From: Pseudomonadota bacterium
Lineage (GTDB): Bacteria; Pseudomonadota; Gammaproteobacteria; Steroidobacterales; Steroidobacteraceae
Assembly: GCA_026398735.1 (NCBI GenBank)
Contig: JAPLSH010000026.1
Location: 1,052-39,691, forward strand
Length of the DNA stretch: 38,640 nt
Direction: 5' to 3'
Within the stretch, counting starts at the first letter, position 1, and every line of letters starts with the position of its first letter. Made by a program: the position numbers and the translations under genes. This document shows, piece by piece, positions 7,712 to 16,200 of this stretch. Under the pieces are notes generated by a model. That model was not told the DNA's origin. It saw only the letters and a list, made by a program, of their open reading frames with translations, and did not search any database.

Positions 7712-8251
7712 TCACTTGCGCTGCGCCATCAAAGGCAGAAACTGTTTTTCCCAGATCGCGGGCGTCATTGAACCGACGCGTTTGGTCGCGATGATGCCTT
7801 CGGGATTGATTAGATAGGTCTCTGGTGCGCCATACACACCCCAAGCAAGTGCTACGCGACCTTCTTTGTCGCTGACCACTTGGTCATAGGGGTTACCCAG
7901 TTCTTTAAGCCACTGCTGCGCGGTGGCCTCATCGTCGCGCCAGTCCATGCCAAGAATTGGAATGCCAGCTGTTTTTTGCAGCTCGAGCAGTGCTGGATGC
8001 TCATAGCGACATTCAACACACCAGGTGCCCCATACGTTGAGCAGGTACCACTGGCCCTTATAGAGCTGAGCAGCATCGAGCGTGACGGCGGGATCCATAA
8101 GCGTTGGCAACACCAGCGCAGGCGCGGGCTTGCCCACCAGCGGTGAGACGATGATGCCTTTGTCTGGGGCTTGCTTAAGGCCCACCACCAGAAGCAGCAC
8201 CAGCAGCGCAAATCCACCCAGCGGAAGCAGAAATCGATTGGCTCGGCTCAT
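7712..8251 (-). CDS. ccmG: Thiol:disulfide interchange protein CcmG/DsbE
   Basis: The ATG at 8251 overlaps the ccmF stop (ATGA) and gives 179 residues; longer in-frame starts lie inside ccmF. An uncleaved N-terminal anchor (about 7-26) precedes a periplasmic thioredoxin fold with active site WGTWCVEC (Cys78, Cys81). The acidic GMDWRDDEAT segment and the cis-Pro loop GVYGAPETYL are typical of CcmG. It keeps CcmH and the CXXCH motifs of apocytochromes reduced. The second residue of the active-site pair (Glu80) is the only unusual position. Confidence 0.95.
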   Translation of the reverse strand: MSRANRFLLPLGGFALLVLLLVVGLKQAPDKGIIVSPLVGKPAPALVLPTLMDPAVTLDAAQLYKGQWYLLNVWGTWCVECRYEHPALLELQKTAGIPILGMDWRDDEATAQQWLKELGNPYDQVVSDKEGRVALAWGVYGAPETYLINPEGIIATKRVGSMTPAIWEKQFLPLMAQRK

Positions 8252-10215
8252 GCCGTGCGGGCTCCGGCTGCAACATCCACTGTATTGGGTTCTTGTTCGG
8301 CAACGGGCTTGAGCTGCCGATAACGACGATCCAAGCCGGCGATGATGCCGCCGAGCATCATGATGATTGCGCCGAACCAGACAAACTGAATCAGCGGCCG
8401 CACTTGCATGCGCAGGCTCCAGGCGCCCTTGCCGACATCCTCGCCCATAGCCACAAACAAGTCTTGGTTCCACTGAGTCTTGATGGCCGCTTCGGTCATC
8501 GCATTGCGCTGTACCCAGTAAGTGCGCTTCTGCGGCTGGAGCACGGCCACATCAACACCGTCGCGTTGGACAGTAACCTTGGCTTGAGTGGCGTTGAAGT
8601 TGGCGCCCTCTGCCGGCTCTACGCCATCGAAGCGAAAGCTGTAAGCACCCAACTGTGCGCTTTGACCCACAACCAGCGCGGAGTCGCGCTCAATGCTGGC
8701 CGTCTGCACCACTGCAATGCCCAGCGTGAGCAAGCCCAGGCCGATATGGGCAATGCTCATGCCCAGCACACCAGCGGACAAACTCAGGCCGCGGCGTAGA
8801 CGGTCGATGGGATCAACCAGCGACGACAGGATGATCCACAAGCCCAACCCTAAACCCACTGGCAACATCAGGCTGCCGGTGCCATAAGCGCCCATCCACA
8901 CCGCCAGCGCTAGCGCAACGGCCAGTGCCAACGTGGCCAATACCGGTCGTTGTGTGCGTGACAGATTGCCGCGCTTCCAACTGGCATGCATGCCTACTGA
9001 CACTAATGCCAGCAGCGGCAAGGTCGGCAGCAGGAAGGTTGGGTTGAAATATTGCGGGCCGACAGACAGCGCGCCCTGGCCCAGAGCATCGGAGACCATT
9101 GGCGCCATCGTGCCGCCAAAGATCACCGCAGCAGCGATCACCAACAAAATGTTGTTGAACAGTAAAAAGCTTTCGCGCGATGTCAGTTCAAAACCCGCAC
9201 TAGAGCGCAGGCCAGGCGCACGCCAGGCATAGAGCGTCAGTGCACCGCCGATGACGATAACCAAGAACGCGAGGATAAAAACACCGCGCGCCGGATCTGC
9301 CGCAAATGAATGCACCGAGACCAGAACACCCGAACGCACGAGAAAGGTGCCCAGCAGGCTCAACGAGAAACCCGAAATTGCCAACAGCAACGTCCAACTC
9401 TTAAACAGACCGCGCTTGTCGGTAACCGCCAGCGAATGAATAAGCGCAGTGGCGACCAGCCATGGCATGAAGGAGGCGTTCTCGACCGGATCCCAGAACC
9501 AGAAACCGCCCCAGCCCAACTCGTAATAGGCCCACCAACTGCCCAGTGCGATACCGGCGGTGAGAAAGGCCCAGGCCAAGGTCGTCCAAGGCCGGGTCCA
9601 ACGCGCCCACGCCTGATCCAACTGCCCTTCGATCATCGCGGCACAGGCAAACGCAAACGCCACCGACAAACCCACATACCCGATGTAGAGCATCGGCGGA
9701 TGGATGGCGAGCGCAAAGTCCTGCAAAACAGGATTGAGATCGCGACCATCAGGTGCAGCCGGATCCAACCGCAGAAATGGATTGGATGTCGCAAGCGTGA
9801 AGAGTAAAAAGCCAACGCTCAATAAGCCCATGATGCCCAGCACGCGTGCAATGAACCGCTGCGGCAGTGCACGCGAGCGCAAGGTGACCGCAACCGTCCA
9901 CACAGACAGCACCAAGATCCACAGCAGCAATGAACCCTCGTGTGCACCCCACACGGCTGCCACCCGATAGAACAGCGGCAACGCACTGTTGGCGTTCTCG
10001 GCGACATAGCGCACCGAGAAATCCATCTGCACTAAGGCGTTGACCAGACAGGCCATGGCCAGCGCGGTGAATACGAACTGACCTGCTACGGCAAACGGCA
10101 CTGCTTGCACATAGCGCTGTTGGGCAAGCACCGGGCCCAGCAGACCAAACAAAGCCTGCGCAGCGGCCAGGAGCAGTGCCAGCACCAGTGCGTAATGTCC
10201 AATTTCGGGTGTCAT
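8248..10215 (-). CDS. ccmF: Heme lyase subunit CcmF
   Basis: The 655-residue polytopic membrane protein has about 15 hydrophobic segments. The signature tryptophan-rich WWD domain lies at about 227-252 (WWAYYELGWGGFWFWDPVEN). HPP at 172-174 and further conserved histidines are the expected heme contacts, and a periplasmic beta domain lies before the last membrane segment (about 500-600). CcmF with CcmH and CcmI attaches heme b from holo-CcmE to CXXCH motifs of apocytochromes. Its ATG directly follows the ccmE stop without a gap, and its end overlaps ccmG by ATGA. Length and motifs match the family. Confidence 0.97.
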   Translation of the reverse strand: MTPEIGHYALVLALLLAAAQALFGLLGPVLAQQRYVQAVPFAVAGQFVFTALAMACLVNALVQMDFSVRYVAENANSALPLFYRVAAVWGAHEGSLLLWILVLSVWTVAVTLRSRALPQRFIARVLGIMGLLSVGFLLFTLATSNPFLRLDPAAPDGRDLNPVLQDFALAIHPPMLYIGYVGLSVAFAFACAAMIEGQLDQAWARWTRPWTTLAWAFLTAGIALGSWWAYYELGWGGFWFWDPVENASFMPWLVATALIHSLAVTDKRGLFKSWTLLLAISGFSLSLLGTFLVRSGVLVSVHSFAADPARGVFILAFLVIVIGGALTLYAWRAPGLRSSAGFELTSRESFLLFNNILLVIAAAVIFGGTMAPMVSDALGQGALSVGPQYFNPTFLLPTLPLLALVSVGMHASWKRGNLSRTQRPVLATLALAVALALAVWMGAYGTGSLMLPVGLGLGLWIILSSLVDPIDRLRRGLSLSAGVLGMSIAHIGLGLLTLGIAVVQTASIERDSALVVGQSAQLGAYSFRFDGVEPAEGANFNATQAKVTVQRDGVDVAVLQPQKRTYWVQRNAMTEAAIKTQWNQDLFVAMGEDVGKGAWSLRMQVRPLIQFVWFGAIIMMLGGIIAGLDRRYRQLKPVAEQEPNTVDVAAGARTA

Positions 10216-10653
10216 TCAAATTCCTGAGCGTGTCTCGCCCTTCTTAAGCGAACGGGCTACTTCGGGGGGCATGTATTTTTCATCGTGCTTGGCCAGCACT
10301 TCGTCCGCCAGGAAGCTGCCATCAGCCTGCATACGACCATGGGCCACCACGCCGGCACCTTCACGGAACAGATCCGGCAGCACGTTGCGATAGACCACTG
10401 GCACCTCGCGCTTGAAGTCGGTCACGGCAAAGCGCACTTCCAGTTCACCTGCTTGGCGCACCAGGCTGCCTTCTTTGACCATGCCACCGAGGCGAAATCG
10501 CTGCCCTTGCTTGACCTCACCGGCTGCAACCTGTGTCGGATCGAAGAAGAACGTGACGTTGCTGCGAAAGGCCTGCAGCGCCAAGCCACCGGCTGCCGCG
10601 ACACCGGCGATAATTCCCAGCACCAATACCAACCGTCGGCGACGAGCAATCAT
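10216..10653 (-). CDS. ccmE: Heme chaperone CcmE
   Basis: This 145-residue protein begins with Arg-rich MIARRRR and one anchor helix (about 8-27). A periplasmic OB fold follows, ending with LAKHDEKYMPPE, in which His123 is the covalent heme-binding histidine and Tyr127 the conserved partner. CcmE receives heme exported by CcmABCD and carries it to CcmF. The ATG overlaps the ccmD stop (ATGA). The histidine type rather than the rare cysteine variant is present. Confidence 0.97.
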   Translation of the reverse strand: MIARRRRLVLVLGIIAGVAAAGGLALQAFRSNVTFFFDPTQVAAGEVKQGQRFRLGGMVKEGSLVRQAGELEVRFAVTDFKREVPVVYRNVLPDLFREGAGVVAHGRMQADGSFLADEVLAKHDEKYMPPEVARSLKKGETRSGI

Positions 10654-10811
10654 GGGGTGTCCTCGCTAGCGATGCGACGAAGAGCCTCGGCCCGTGCTTC
10701 CCGTGTCAATTGCCGGGCCCATAAGACGTTCAGTACCAACAGTGCCAAGGTCAGAACGATGGACGGCCACACATAGGCAGCGTAGCCACTCATGTATAGA
10801 AACTCGCTCAT
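10650..10811 (-). CDS. ccmD: Small membrane protein CcmD
   Basis: This is a 53-residue gene with a start (10811) inside an ATGA overlap with ccmC and an end overlapping ccmE in the same way. It has MSEFLYMSGYAAYVWPSI, one membrane helix (about 14-32) and a charged C-terminal tail with ARQLTREARAEAL, the usual CcmD layout. CcmD helps release holo-CcmE from the CcmABC complex. A longer in-frame start at 11024 lies within ccmC and is not credible. Confidence 0.95.
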   Translation of the reverse strand: MSEFLYMSGYAAYVWPSIVLTLALLVLNVLWARQLTREARAEALRRIASEDTP

Positions 10812-11560
10812 TTGGCCTGCTCCGGCTTTGTAAGCAATTCCCGCACCCAACTGCCGCCGCGATCGCGTCGCAGCACTTCGGCCCGGGCGCGCACTAACAT
10901 CACTGCATAGAAATAGAACGTGAACCCGAAGATGACCAGCACCAACGGCACCCACATCGAGGCCGGCATAGCCGGGCCACCTTTGCGGATGAGGCTGGCA
11001 CCTTGATGCAAGGAGTTCCACCACACTACCGAGTAATGCACGATGGGCACGTTGATGATGCCCACGGTGGCCAGCACTGCGCTGGCGCGATCTGCACGCT
11101 GCACGTCATCGATGGCGCCGCGCAAACCCATATAGCCGATAAAAAAGAACAACAACACCAGCATTGACACCAGTCGCGGATCCCAGACCCACCAGGCGCC
11201 CCACATGGGCTGGCCCCACAACATGCCAGTGATTAAACACACCGCAGTGAAGCTGGCACCAATGGGTGCGCAGGCCGCAGCAACCGCATGGCACACCTTC
11301 AGGCGCCATACCAGACCGATGGCTGCACTGATGGCCATCACCGTGTAGGACATCAGACCCACATAGGCGGCCGGAACGTGCACATACATGATGCGGGCTG
11401 CATCGCTCTGCTGATAATCGGGTGGCGCCATCACCACACCGCCGTACAGTCCGGCAACAATCAGCAGGCCAGCCGGCCAAGCCAGCCAGGGAACAATACG
11501 ACCGGCCACAGCATAAAAATACGGTGGTGAGCCAAAGCGGTGGAACCAAACCCAATTCAT
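10808..11560 (-). CDS. ccmC: Heme exporter/handling protein CcmC
   Basis: The ATG at 11560 gives 250 residues; an upstream ORF extension would overlap ccmB. Six membrane segments surround the WWD motif WGQPMWGAWWVWDPRL (115-130). Two flanking periplasmic histidines, His61 (MYVHVPAAY) and His175 (VPIVHYSVVWWN), are in the positions that hold heme in the family. CcmC loads heme onto CcmE. It follows ccmB by 10 bases and overlaps ccmD by ATGA. Confidence 0.97.
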   Translation of the reverse strand: MNWVWFHRFGSPPYFYAVAGRIVPWLAWPAGLLIVAGLYGGVVMAPPDYQQSDAARIMYVHVPAAYVGLMSYTVMAISAAIGLVWRLKVCHAVAAACAPIGASFTAVCLITGMLWGQPMWGAWWVWDPRLVSMLVLLFFFIGYMGLRGAIDDVQRADRASAVLATVGIINVPIVHYSVVWWNSLHQGASLIRKGGPAMPASMWVPLVLVIFGFTFYFYAVMLVRARAEVLRRDRGGSWVRELLTKPEQAK

Positions 11561-11570
11561 GGCGACAACT

Positions 11571-12257
11571 TTACTCCAGGCCGATGCGCACTGCCGCAGC
11601 AGACGCAACCGGCGCCAAGGTGAGCCCCAATACAGCCAATGAGGCAAGTAAATACAACGGCGCCGCAGCGGGCTCGCCGCGGATAGCCAAGTCGGTAGCC
11701 TGCGCACCGAACACCAACGCAGGAATCGCCAGCGGCAAGACGATCAGGGAGACCAGCGTGCCGCCGCGACGCAGCCCCAGCGTAAGGCCCGCGCCGATGG
11801 AACCGAGCAAACTTAGGCTAATGCTGCCCAGCAGCAGGGCCAGCAATACGCCGGGTATAGCGGCTGTGGGTGCGCCCAGCGCCACAGCGGCCAGCGGCGC
11901 CGCAACCGCCAGGGGTAAGCCGGTCAACAGCCAGTGCGTGAGCGTCTTGGCCAGAACCAAGCCGGTGAACGACTGACCCGACAGGGCGAATTGCTCGAGC
12001 GTTCCATCGCGGCCGTCTTCGCGAAAGAGAAAGTCGATAGCCAACACCGATGACAACAGGGCAGCAATCCACAGGGCTGCCGGCGCCAACTGCCGCAACC
12101 GCTCGGGTGCCGGATCCAAAGCCAGTGGGAACAGCAACGTCACACAGATAAAAAATGCCACTGGCTGCAACCACTCTCCCGGCCGACGCACTGCCAAACG
12201 CAGATCGCGCTGCAGGATCAACAGTGCCGCGGCATACAGCGAGGGTCTTGGGGTCAT
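11571..12257 (-). CDS. ccmB: Heme exporter permease CcmB
   Basis: The ATG at 12257 overlaps the ccmA stop (ATGA) and gives 228 residues with six membrane segments. The cytoplasmic signature FREDGRDGTLEQFALSG (about 78-94) is the usual CcmB contact with the CcmA ATPase. CcmB is the permease half of the CcmAB ABC transporter, which powers release of holo-CcmE. The first 27 codons of the longer open frame lie within ccmA and are excluded. Confidence 0.96.
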   Translation of the reverse strand: MTPRPSLYAAALLILQRDLRLAVRRPGEWLQPVAFFICVTLLFPLALDPAPERLRQLAPAALWIAALLSSVLAIDFLFREDGRDGTLEQFALSGQSFTGLVLAKTLTHWLLTGLPLAVAAPLAAVALGAPTAAIPGVLLALLLGSISLSLLGSIGAGLTLGLRRGGTLVSLIVLPLAIPALVFGAQATDLAIRGEPAAAPLYLLASLAVLGLTLAPVASAAAVRIGLE

Positions 12258-12877
12258 GCTGTTTCCTGCGGCAGGTGCCAAAGCCGGTTGATGCCCTGTT
12301 CCACCGGCAAGGCCTGATGCGTTGAGAGCAGTACACAACCCCCGGCAGCCAAGTGCTGCTCGATGACCGCAACCACCTGTGCCTGCCCTGCCGTGTCCAG
12401 ATTAGCTGCTGGTTCATCCAGCAACCACAGCCGCGCATCCCACAGCGTCAGCCGGGCCAGCGCCACGCGTCGTTGCTGTCCGGCCGACAACTGGCGTACC
12501 AGCCGGTCTGCCAGCGGCTCAATGCCAAGGCGTTGCAAAGTGGCTTGCACTAAATCGGCATTCCAGGCGCGGCGCAGACCCAGCGCATAGCGCAGGTTCT
12601 CGGCCACTGTCAGGTCTGCTTTGAGCGCCAGGTCATGACCCAAATAGGCCAAATCGTGTGCAAAGGCCTCAACATGAGTGGTGGTGGATTGGCCATTCCA
12701 TTGCACAGAGCCGGACTCTGCAGGCAACAGGCCGGCCACCACGCGCAGCAGAGAGGTTTTGCCCACGCCGTTGGGCCATAGCATCTGTAATGCCTCGCCG
12801 GCCTGCAGCCGCAGTGACACACCTTTGAGCACATGGCGATCGCCGCGCCACAAATGCAATCCACTGACTTCCAGCAC
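12254..12877 (-). CDS. ccmA: Heme exporter ATPase CcmA with unusual Walker A
   Basis: The 207-residue ABC ATPase starts at a GTG with GAGGG just upstream. The signature LSAGQQRR (130-137), Walker B LWLLDEP (150-156) and H-loop STHQ (His187) are intact. The Walker A loop reads WPNGVGKT (34-41): the first glycine of GxxGxGK[ST] is replaced by Trp34, by a TGG codon at 12776-12778. Lys40 and Thr41 are kept. CcmA with CcmB and CcmC drives heme transfer through CcmE. It is the first gene of the operon, 46 bases after tRNA-Leu. The substitution may be tolerated, may weaken the ATPase, or may be a single-base error. Confidence 0.95.
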   Translation of the reverse strand: MLEVSGLHLWRGDRHVLKGVSLRLQAGEALQMLWPNGVGKTSLLRVVAGLLPAESGSVQWNGQSTTTHVEAFAHDLAYLGHDLALKADLTVAENLRYALGLRRAWNADLVQATLQRLGIEPLADRLVRQLSAGQQRRVALARLTLWDARLWLLDEPAANLDTAGQAQVVAVIEQHLAAGGCVLLSTHQALPVEQGINRLWHLPQETA

Positions 12878-12923
12878 AGACCCTCGCCCCTCGCCTTCCC
12901 GGCCTGATCAGCGGTGCTCACTC

Positions 12924-13229
12924 TGGTGCGGACGGCGGGAATCGAACCCGCAATCACTAAGGAGGCAGATTTTCGTACCACTTCGGCTTGCGCCGCCGCC
13001 GGTTTGCCCGGCGTTCGTGGTCTGGACTGTCCCTTCACCGTGGTTTCCATGAGGAAAACGTTAGGTGCCGCCCGTCCAGTCTCTACACCTTCCCGCGTTG
13101 CGGGCTTGGCTCGGGATTGGCCGGTGCTTAACTCCGGCTTTCCCCGACTTTGAGCGGTTCTACTCCGGGGATTTCCCCCCGGGCACTCCAATTGAAGTCT
13201 GCTGCGTCTACCAATTCCGCCACGTCCGC
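12924..13229 (-). tRNA. leuZ: tRNA-Leu(UAA) interrupted by a group I intron
   Basis: The exons are 13195-13229 (35 nt) and 12924-12973 (50 nt). Joined, they give an 85-nt class II tRNA with acceptor stem GCGGACG/CGTCCGC, D-loop with AATTGGTAGA, anticodon arm GCAGACTTAAAATCTGC (loop CUUAAAA, anticodon UAA), a long variable loop, T arm CGGGTTCGATTCCCG and an encoded CCA. The gene is split after U34, the site used by tRNA-Leu(UAA) introns of cyanobacteria. In E. coli leuZ follows glyW and cysT; here about 10.8 kb of two-partner secretion genes lie between tRNA-Cys and this gene. ccmA starts 46 bases downstream with no visible terminator. Confidence 0.95.
12974..13194 (-). ncRNA. Group I intron (221 nt, IC3-like) in the tRNA-Leu anticodon
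   Basis: The intron starts after exon U (13195) and ends in G (12974), as group I introns do. P1 is visible: exon ACUU (13198-13195) pairs with guide GAGU (13188-13185), placing the required U:G wobble at the 5' splice site, with a CAAUUG loop. The core has GUAGAGACUGGACGG (13072-13086), the conserved R/P7 strand, and GACAGUCCAG (13022-13031), the S/P7' strand. A P-like GUCGGGGAAAG and a Q-like AAUCCCGAGCC pair through CGGG/CCCG. These match, by memory, the Azoarcus tRNA-Ile intron core. There is no credible reading frame for a homing endonuclease. It is compact and should self-splice; splicing is needed to make a functional tRNA. Confidence 0.93.
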
Positions 13230-13276
13230 GCAGTGGCTACCTTAACCCAAGATGATGCAGGCGGGTGACTCGGCGG

Positions 13277-16200
13277 TTATTGAACCGTTGGGCAGGGTGC
13301 AGCAGCGACGGTTTGGCTATTAGCGGCACAAGTGGCCAGCGCCGGATAGCCCATCACACCCTCGACGCTGTTCTGGCCAGTAGCCAGCGGAAAGTTAAGT
13401 CCGTCCAAACCCAATAGCGACTGACTGCCGGTTCCGCTGTAACCGCCGGCGAGGCTGCCGTTGGCTGCGGCCTTTAGGCCGGCCAGCCAAGTTTGCGTCG
13501 CACCGCCGCCGAGTTGCGTGCTGTCGGCGGCCATCACCGTGCCCCAGGGCACGCCGTTGTAGAGCATCGCCATGTTGGTGGTGTCGATCATGCCGCGGAA
13601 GCGGGTTTCGTAGGGACTGTAGGGATAGAAGTTGACCACTGCGGTCAGTGGCGACAGCTTGAACGCCCGCCCCGCGGCGCCCGAGACCGTCAGCACTGTG
13701 CCGACGTTATTGTTGTTGAGCGTGCGCCCGCTGTAGCCGTTTTGTGTCCAAGTCAGGGTGTTACCGGCTGTATCGATATCCACCCGTCCCAGGCCAGCCT
13801 TATCCTGCCCGGCCTGATTGAACACGCTCAGCACCAACGGTCCGCCGGTGACGAAACTGGCATCCGTAGAACTGACCGTGGCTGTGAGGGCGTTCTTGTC
13901 GACCAATGCCACCGCACTGCCCGTGGCCGTTACTGCGCCACCAAAATCATTGCCTGAGTTGTTGAGGGTGATGGTCTGACCTAACGCGCTAAGGATGGTC
14001 GTGCCGCCCACAGTCACAGCAGCCGACTGTGTTAGCGGCCCGCCTGCTATCACGTTGGCGTTACCAGAGAGCGTTGAAGGGCCCAGTACCAGCGTGCTGA
14101 CATCCCGCAGACTCAGCGATGAACCGGTTACACCGACCGCACCCACAAAATCATTACCGACATTTGCGAGTGTGACTGCGCCGGTGCCTGCCGCCACTGT
14201 GCTGGCACCGAGAATGCGCAAACTGCCTGCCGTCTGATTGACCGCAGCGTTGGTGGTCGTCAGACCCAGCGTGCCAGTGGTGCTCATATCGTGTGCAAGG
14301 GTGATTCCGCTGGCACCCGTCAGCGCAATATTGGCGCCCGTCATGGCGCCCGTAGTGACCAGTGCTGCGCCGCTGCCAAGGGTGAGATCAGCTGTGCCAG
14401 TGTTTAACGATTGAACCGGTAACGACAGCAGACCACCGGCACGCAACGTGACGGCTTTGTTTGTGCCGTTGGTAATCGAGCTGACAGACAACGCATTGAC
14501 GTCGCGCAAGGCAATAGCAGCGCCCGCGGCGCCAACTGCACCTTGGAAATCATTTGCAGCGTTATCGAGTGTGATGTCGCCGGTTGCTGTAAGCGTTGCG
14601 GGGCCCGCGACTGACAGCGCACCACTCTGCGTTAGCGGCCCACCTGCTGTCACCGTGGTGGCTCCAGTCAGCGTCGATGCGCCCAGCACCAGCGCCGTAG
14701 CATCTCGCACCGCCGCATCCTTGGCAGACAGACTCACAGCACCTGTGAAATCGTTGCCGGCATTGGCTAGCGTTACGCTGTTACCTGAGGCTGTGATCGT
14801 CGTGGTACCGGCTACGGTCAGATCGCCGCTCTGGGTCAATGCGCCGCCGGTGGTGATGTTGGCGTTGCCGCTGAGTACGCTGGCGCCCAGCACCATCGCC
14901 GTGCCATCACGCAAGCTTGCGTCCTTAGCAGTAACTGCCAGCGCACCGACAAACTCATTGTTGGCGTTATCAAGAGTGACAGACTGATCGGCCGCATTGA
15001 CTGTGGTCGTTCCACTGACCGTCAATGCGCCCGTCTGCGTCAGTGCACTGCCGCTGGTCAACGTGGCCGCACCGCTGATCGTGGATGCACCAAGCGTTAG
15101 CGCCGTGGCATCGCGCAGACTGACATCTTTACCGTTGACCGTTAACGCGCCAATAAACTCGTTGGCGGCATTGTCGAGTGTGATGTTCTGCCCAGCCGCG
15201 TTGACGGCTGTGGTGCCGGCGACGCTCAAGGCACCACTTTGCGTGACTGCACCGCCGGTCAACAGACCCAGCGAGCCAGCGACCGAACTGGCAGAAAGCG
15301 TCAGCCCGCTGGCATCGCGCAGGTTAACGTCTTTGCCAGCAACGCCCAGCGCGCCATTGATCACCGTCGTTCCGGCGACAGTCAGGGCACCGGCCTGAGT
15401 CAACGCACCGCCTGAGGCCAAGGTCAGATTGCCGCCGATCGCCGACGCACCGAGTGCCAAGGCGTTGGCGTCGCGCAGGCTGACATCTTTGCCAACAATA
15501 CTGATCGCACCCACGAAATCATTTTCAGCACTGTTCAGTGCCACATCCTGCCCCGCAGCACTGACTGCGGTGGTGCCGGCAATCACAAGGACACCGGTTT
15601 GAGTGATTGCACCCCCTGCGGCAAGCGTGGTGTTACCTGACAGCGTGCTTGCGCCCAGCGTCAGTGCGTTGGCATCGCGCAAATTAAGATCGCGCGCAGT
15701 AACCGCAACGGCGCCGCCAAAATCATTGCCTGCAGAGGCCAAGGTGACGGTACCGGTACCGGCACTAATCGTAGTAGCGCCCACCGCCGTGATAGAGCCA
15801 CCGGACTGACTGATCGCCGCATCGGCACTGGTTAGCCGCAAGGTTGAGCCGGCGCTAACGCTATTACCCAGACTGATACCGGTGCTGCCACTTAAGAAGA
15901 CCGCGTTACCCGACAACGCATTGGTAGTCAGCAACGTGGTGCCGCTGGTGAGCGTGAGATCCGCTGAGCCGGTATTGATGGCCGTCGCCGGCAGACTCAA
16001 TAACCCGCCGGCGCGCAAGGTGACAGACTTGTTGGGCGCAGAAGCCAGTGAGCTCACAGTAAGCGCGGTGGCATCCCGCAGCGATACAGCGCCACCCACT
16101 GCAGATACGCTGCCCTGGAAGTCATTGCCGGCATTGTCGAGCAGCAGGTCTGCGGCACCTGAGTTCAACATACTGGTGCCGGCAACAGTCAGCTGGGCGG

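Noticed and set aside
12610-13191. 193-codon open frame crossing the tRNA-Leu intron, considered as a homing endonuclease
   Set aside because: It runs through the intron, the tRNA exon and the ccmA start in another frame; it shows no LAGLIDADG, GIY-YIG or HNH motif.
13230-13276. Search for an attachment-site duplicate of the tRNA-Cys 3' end at the far side of the secretion locus
   Set aside because: No match to the tRNA-Cys 3' sequence was seen near tRNA-Leu and no integrase gene is present, so site-specific integration is not supported.
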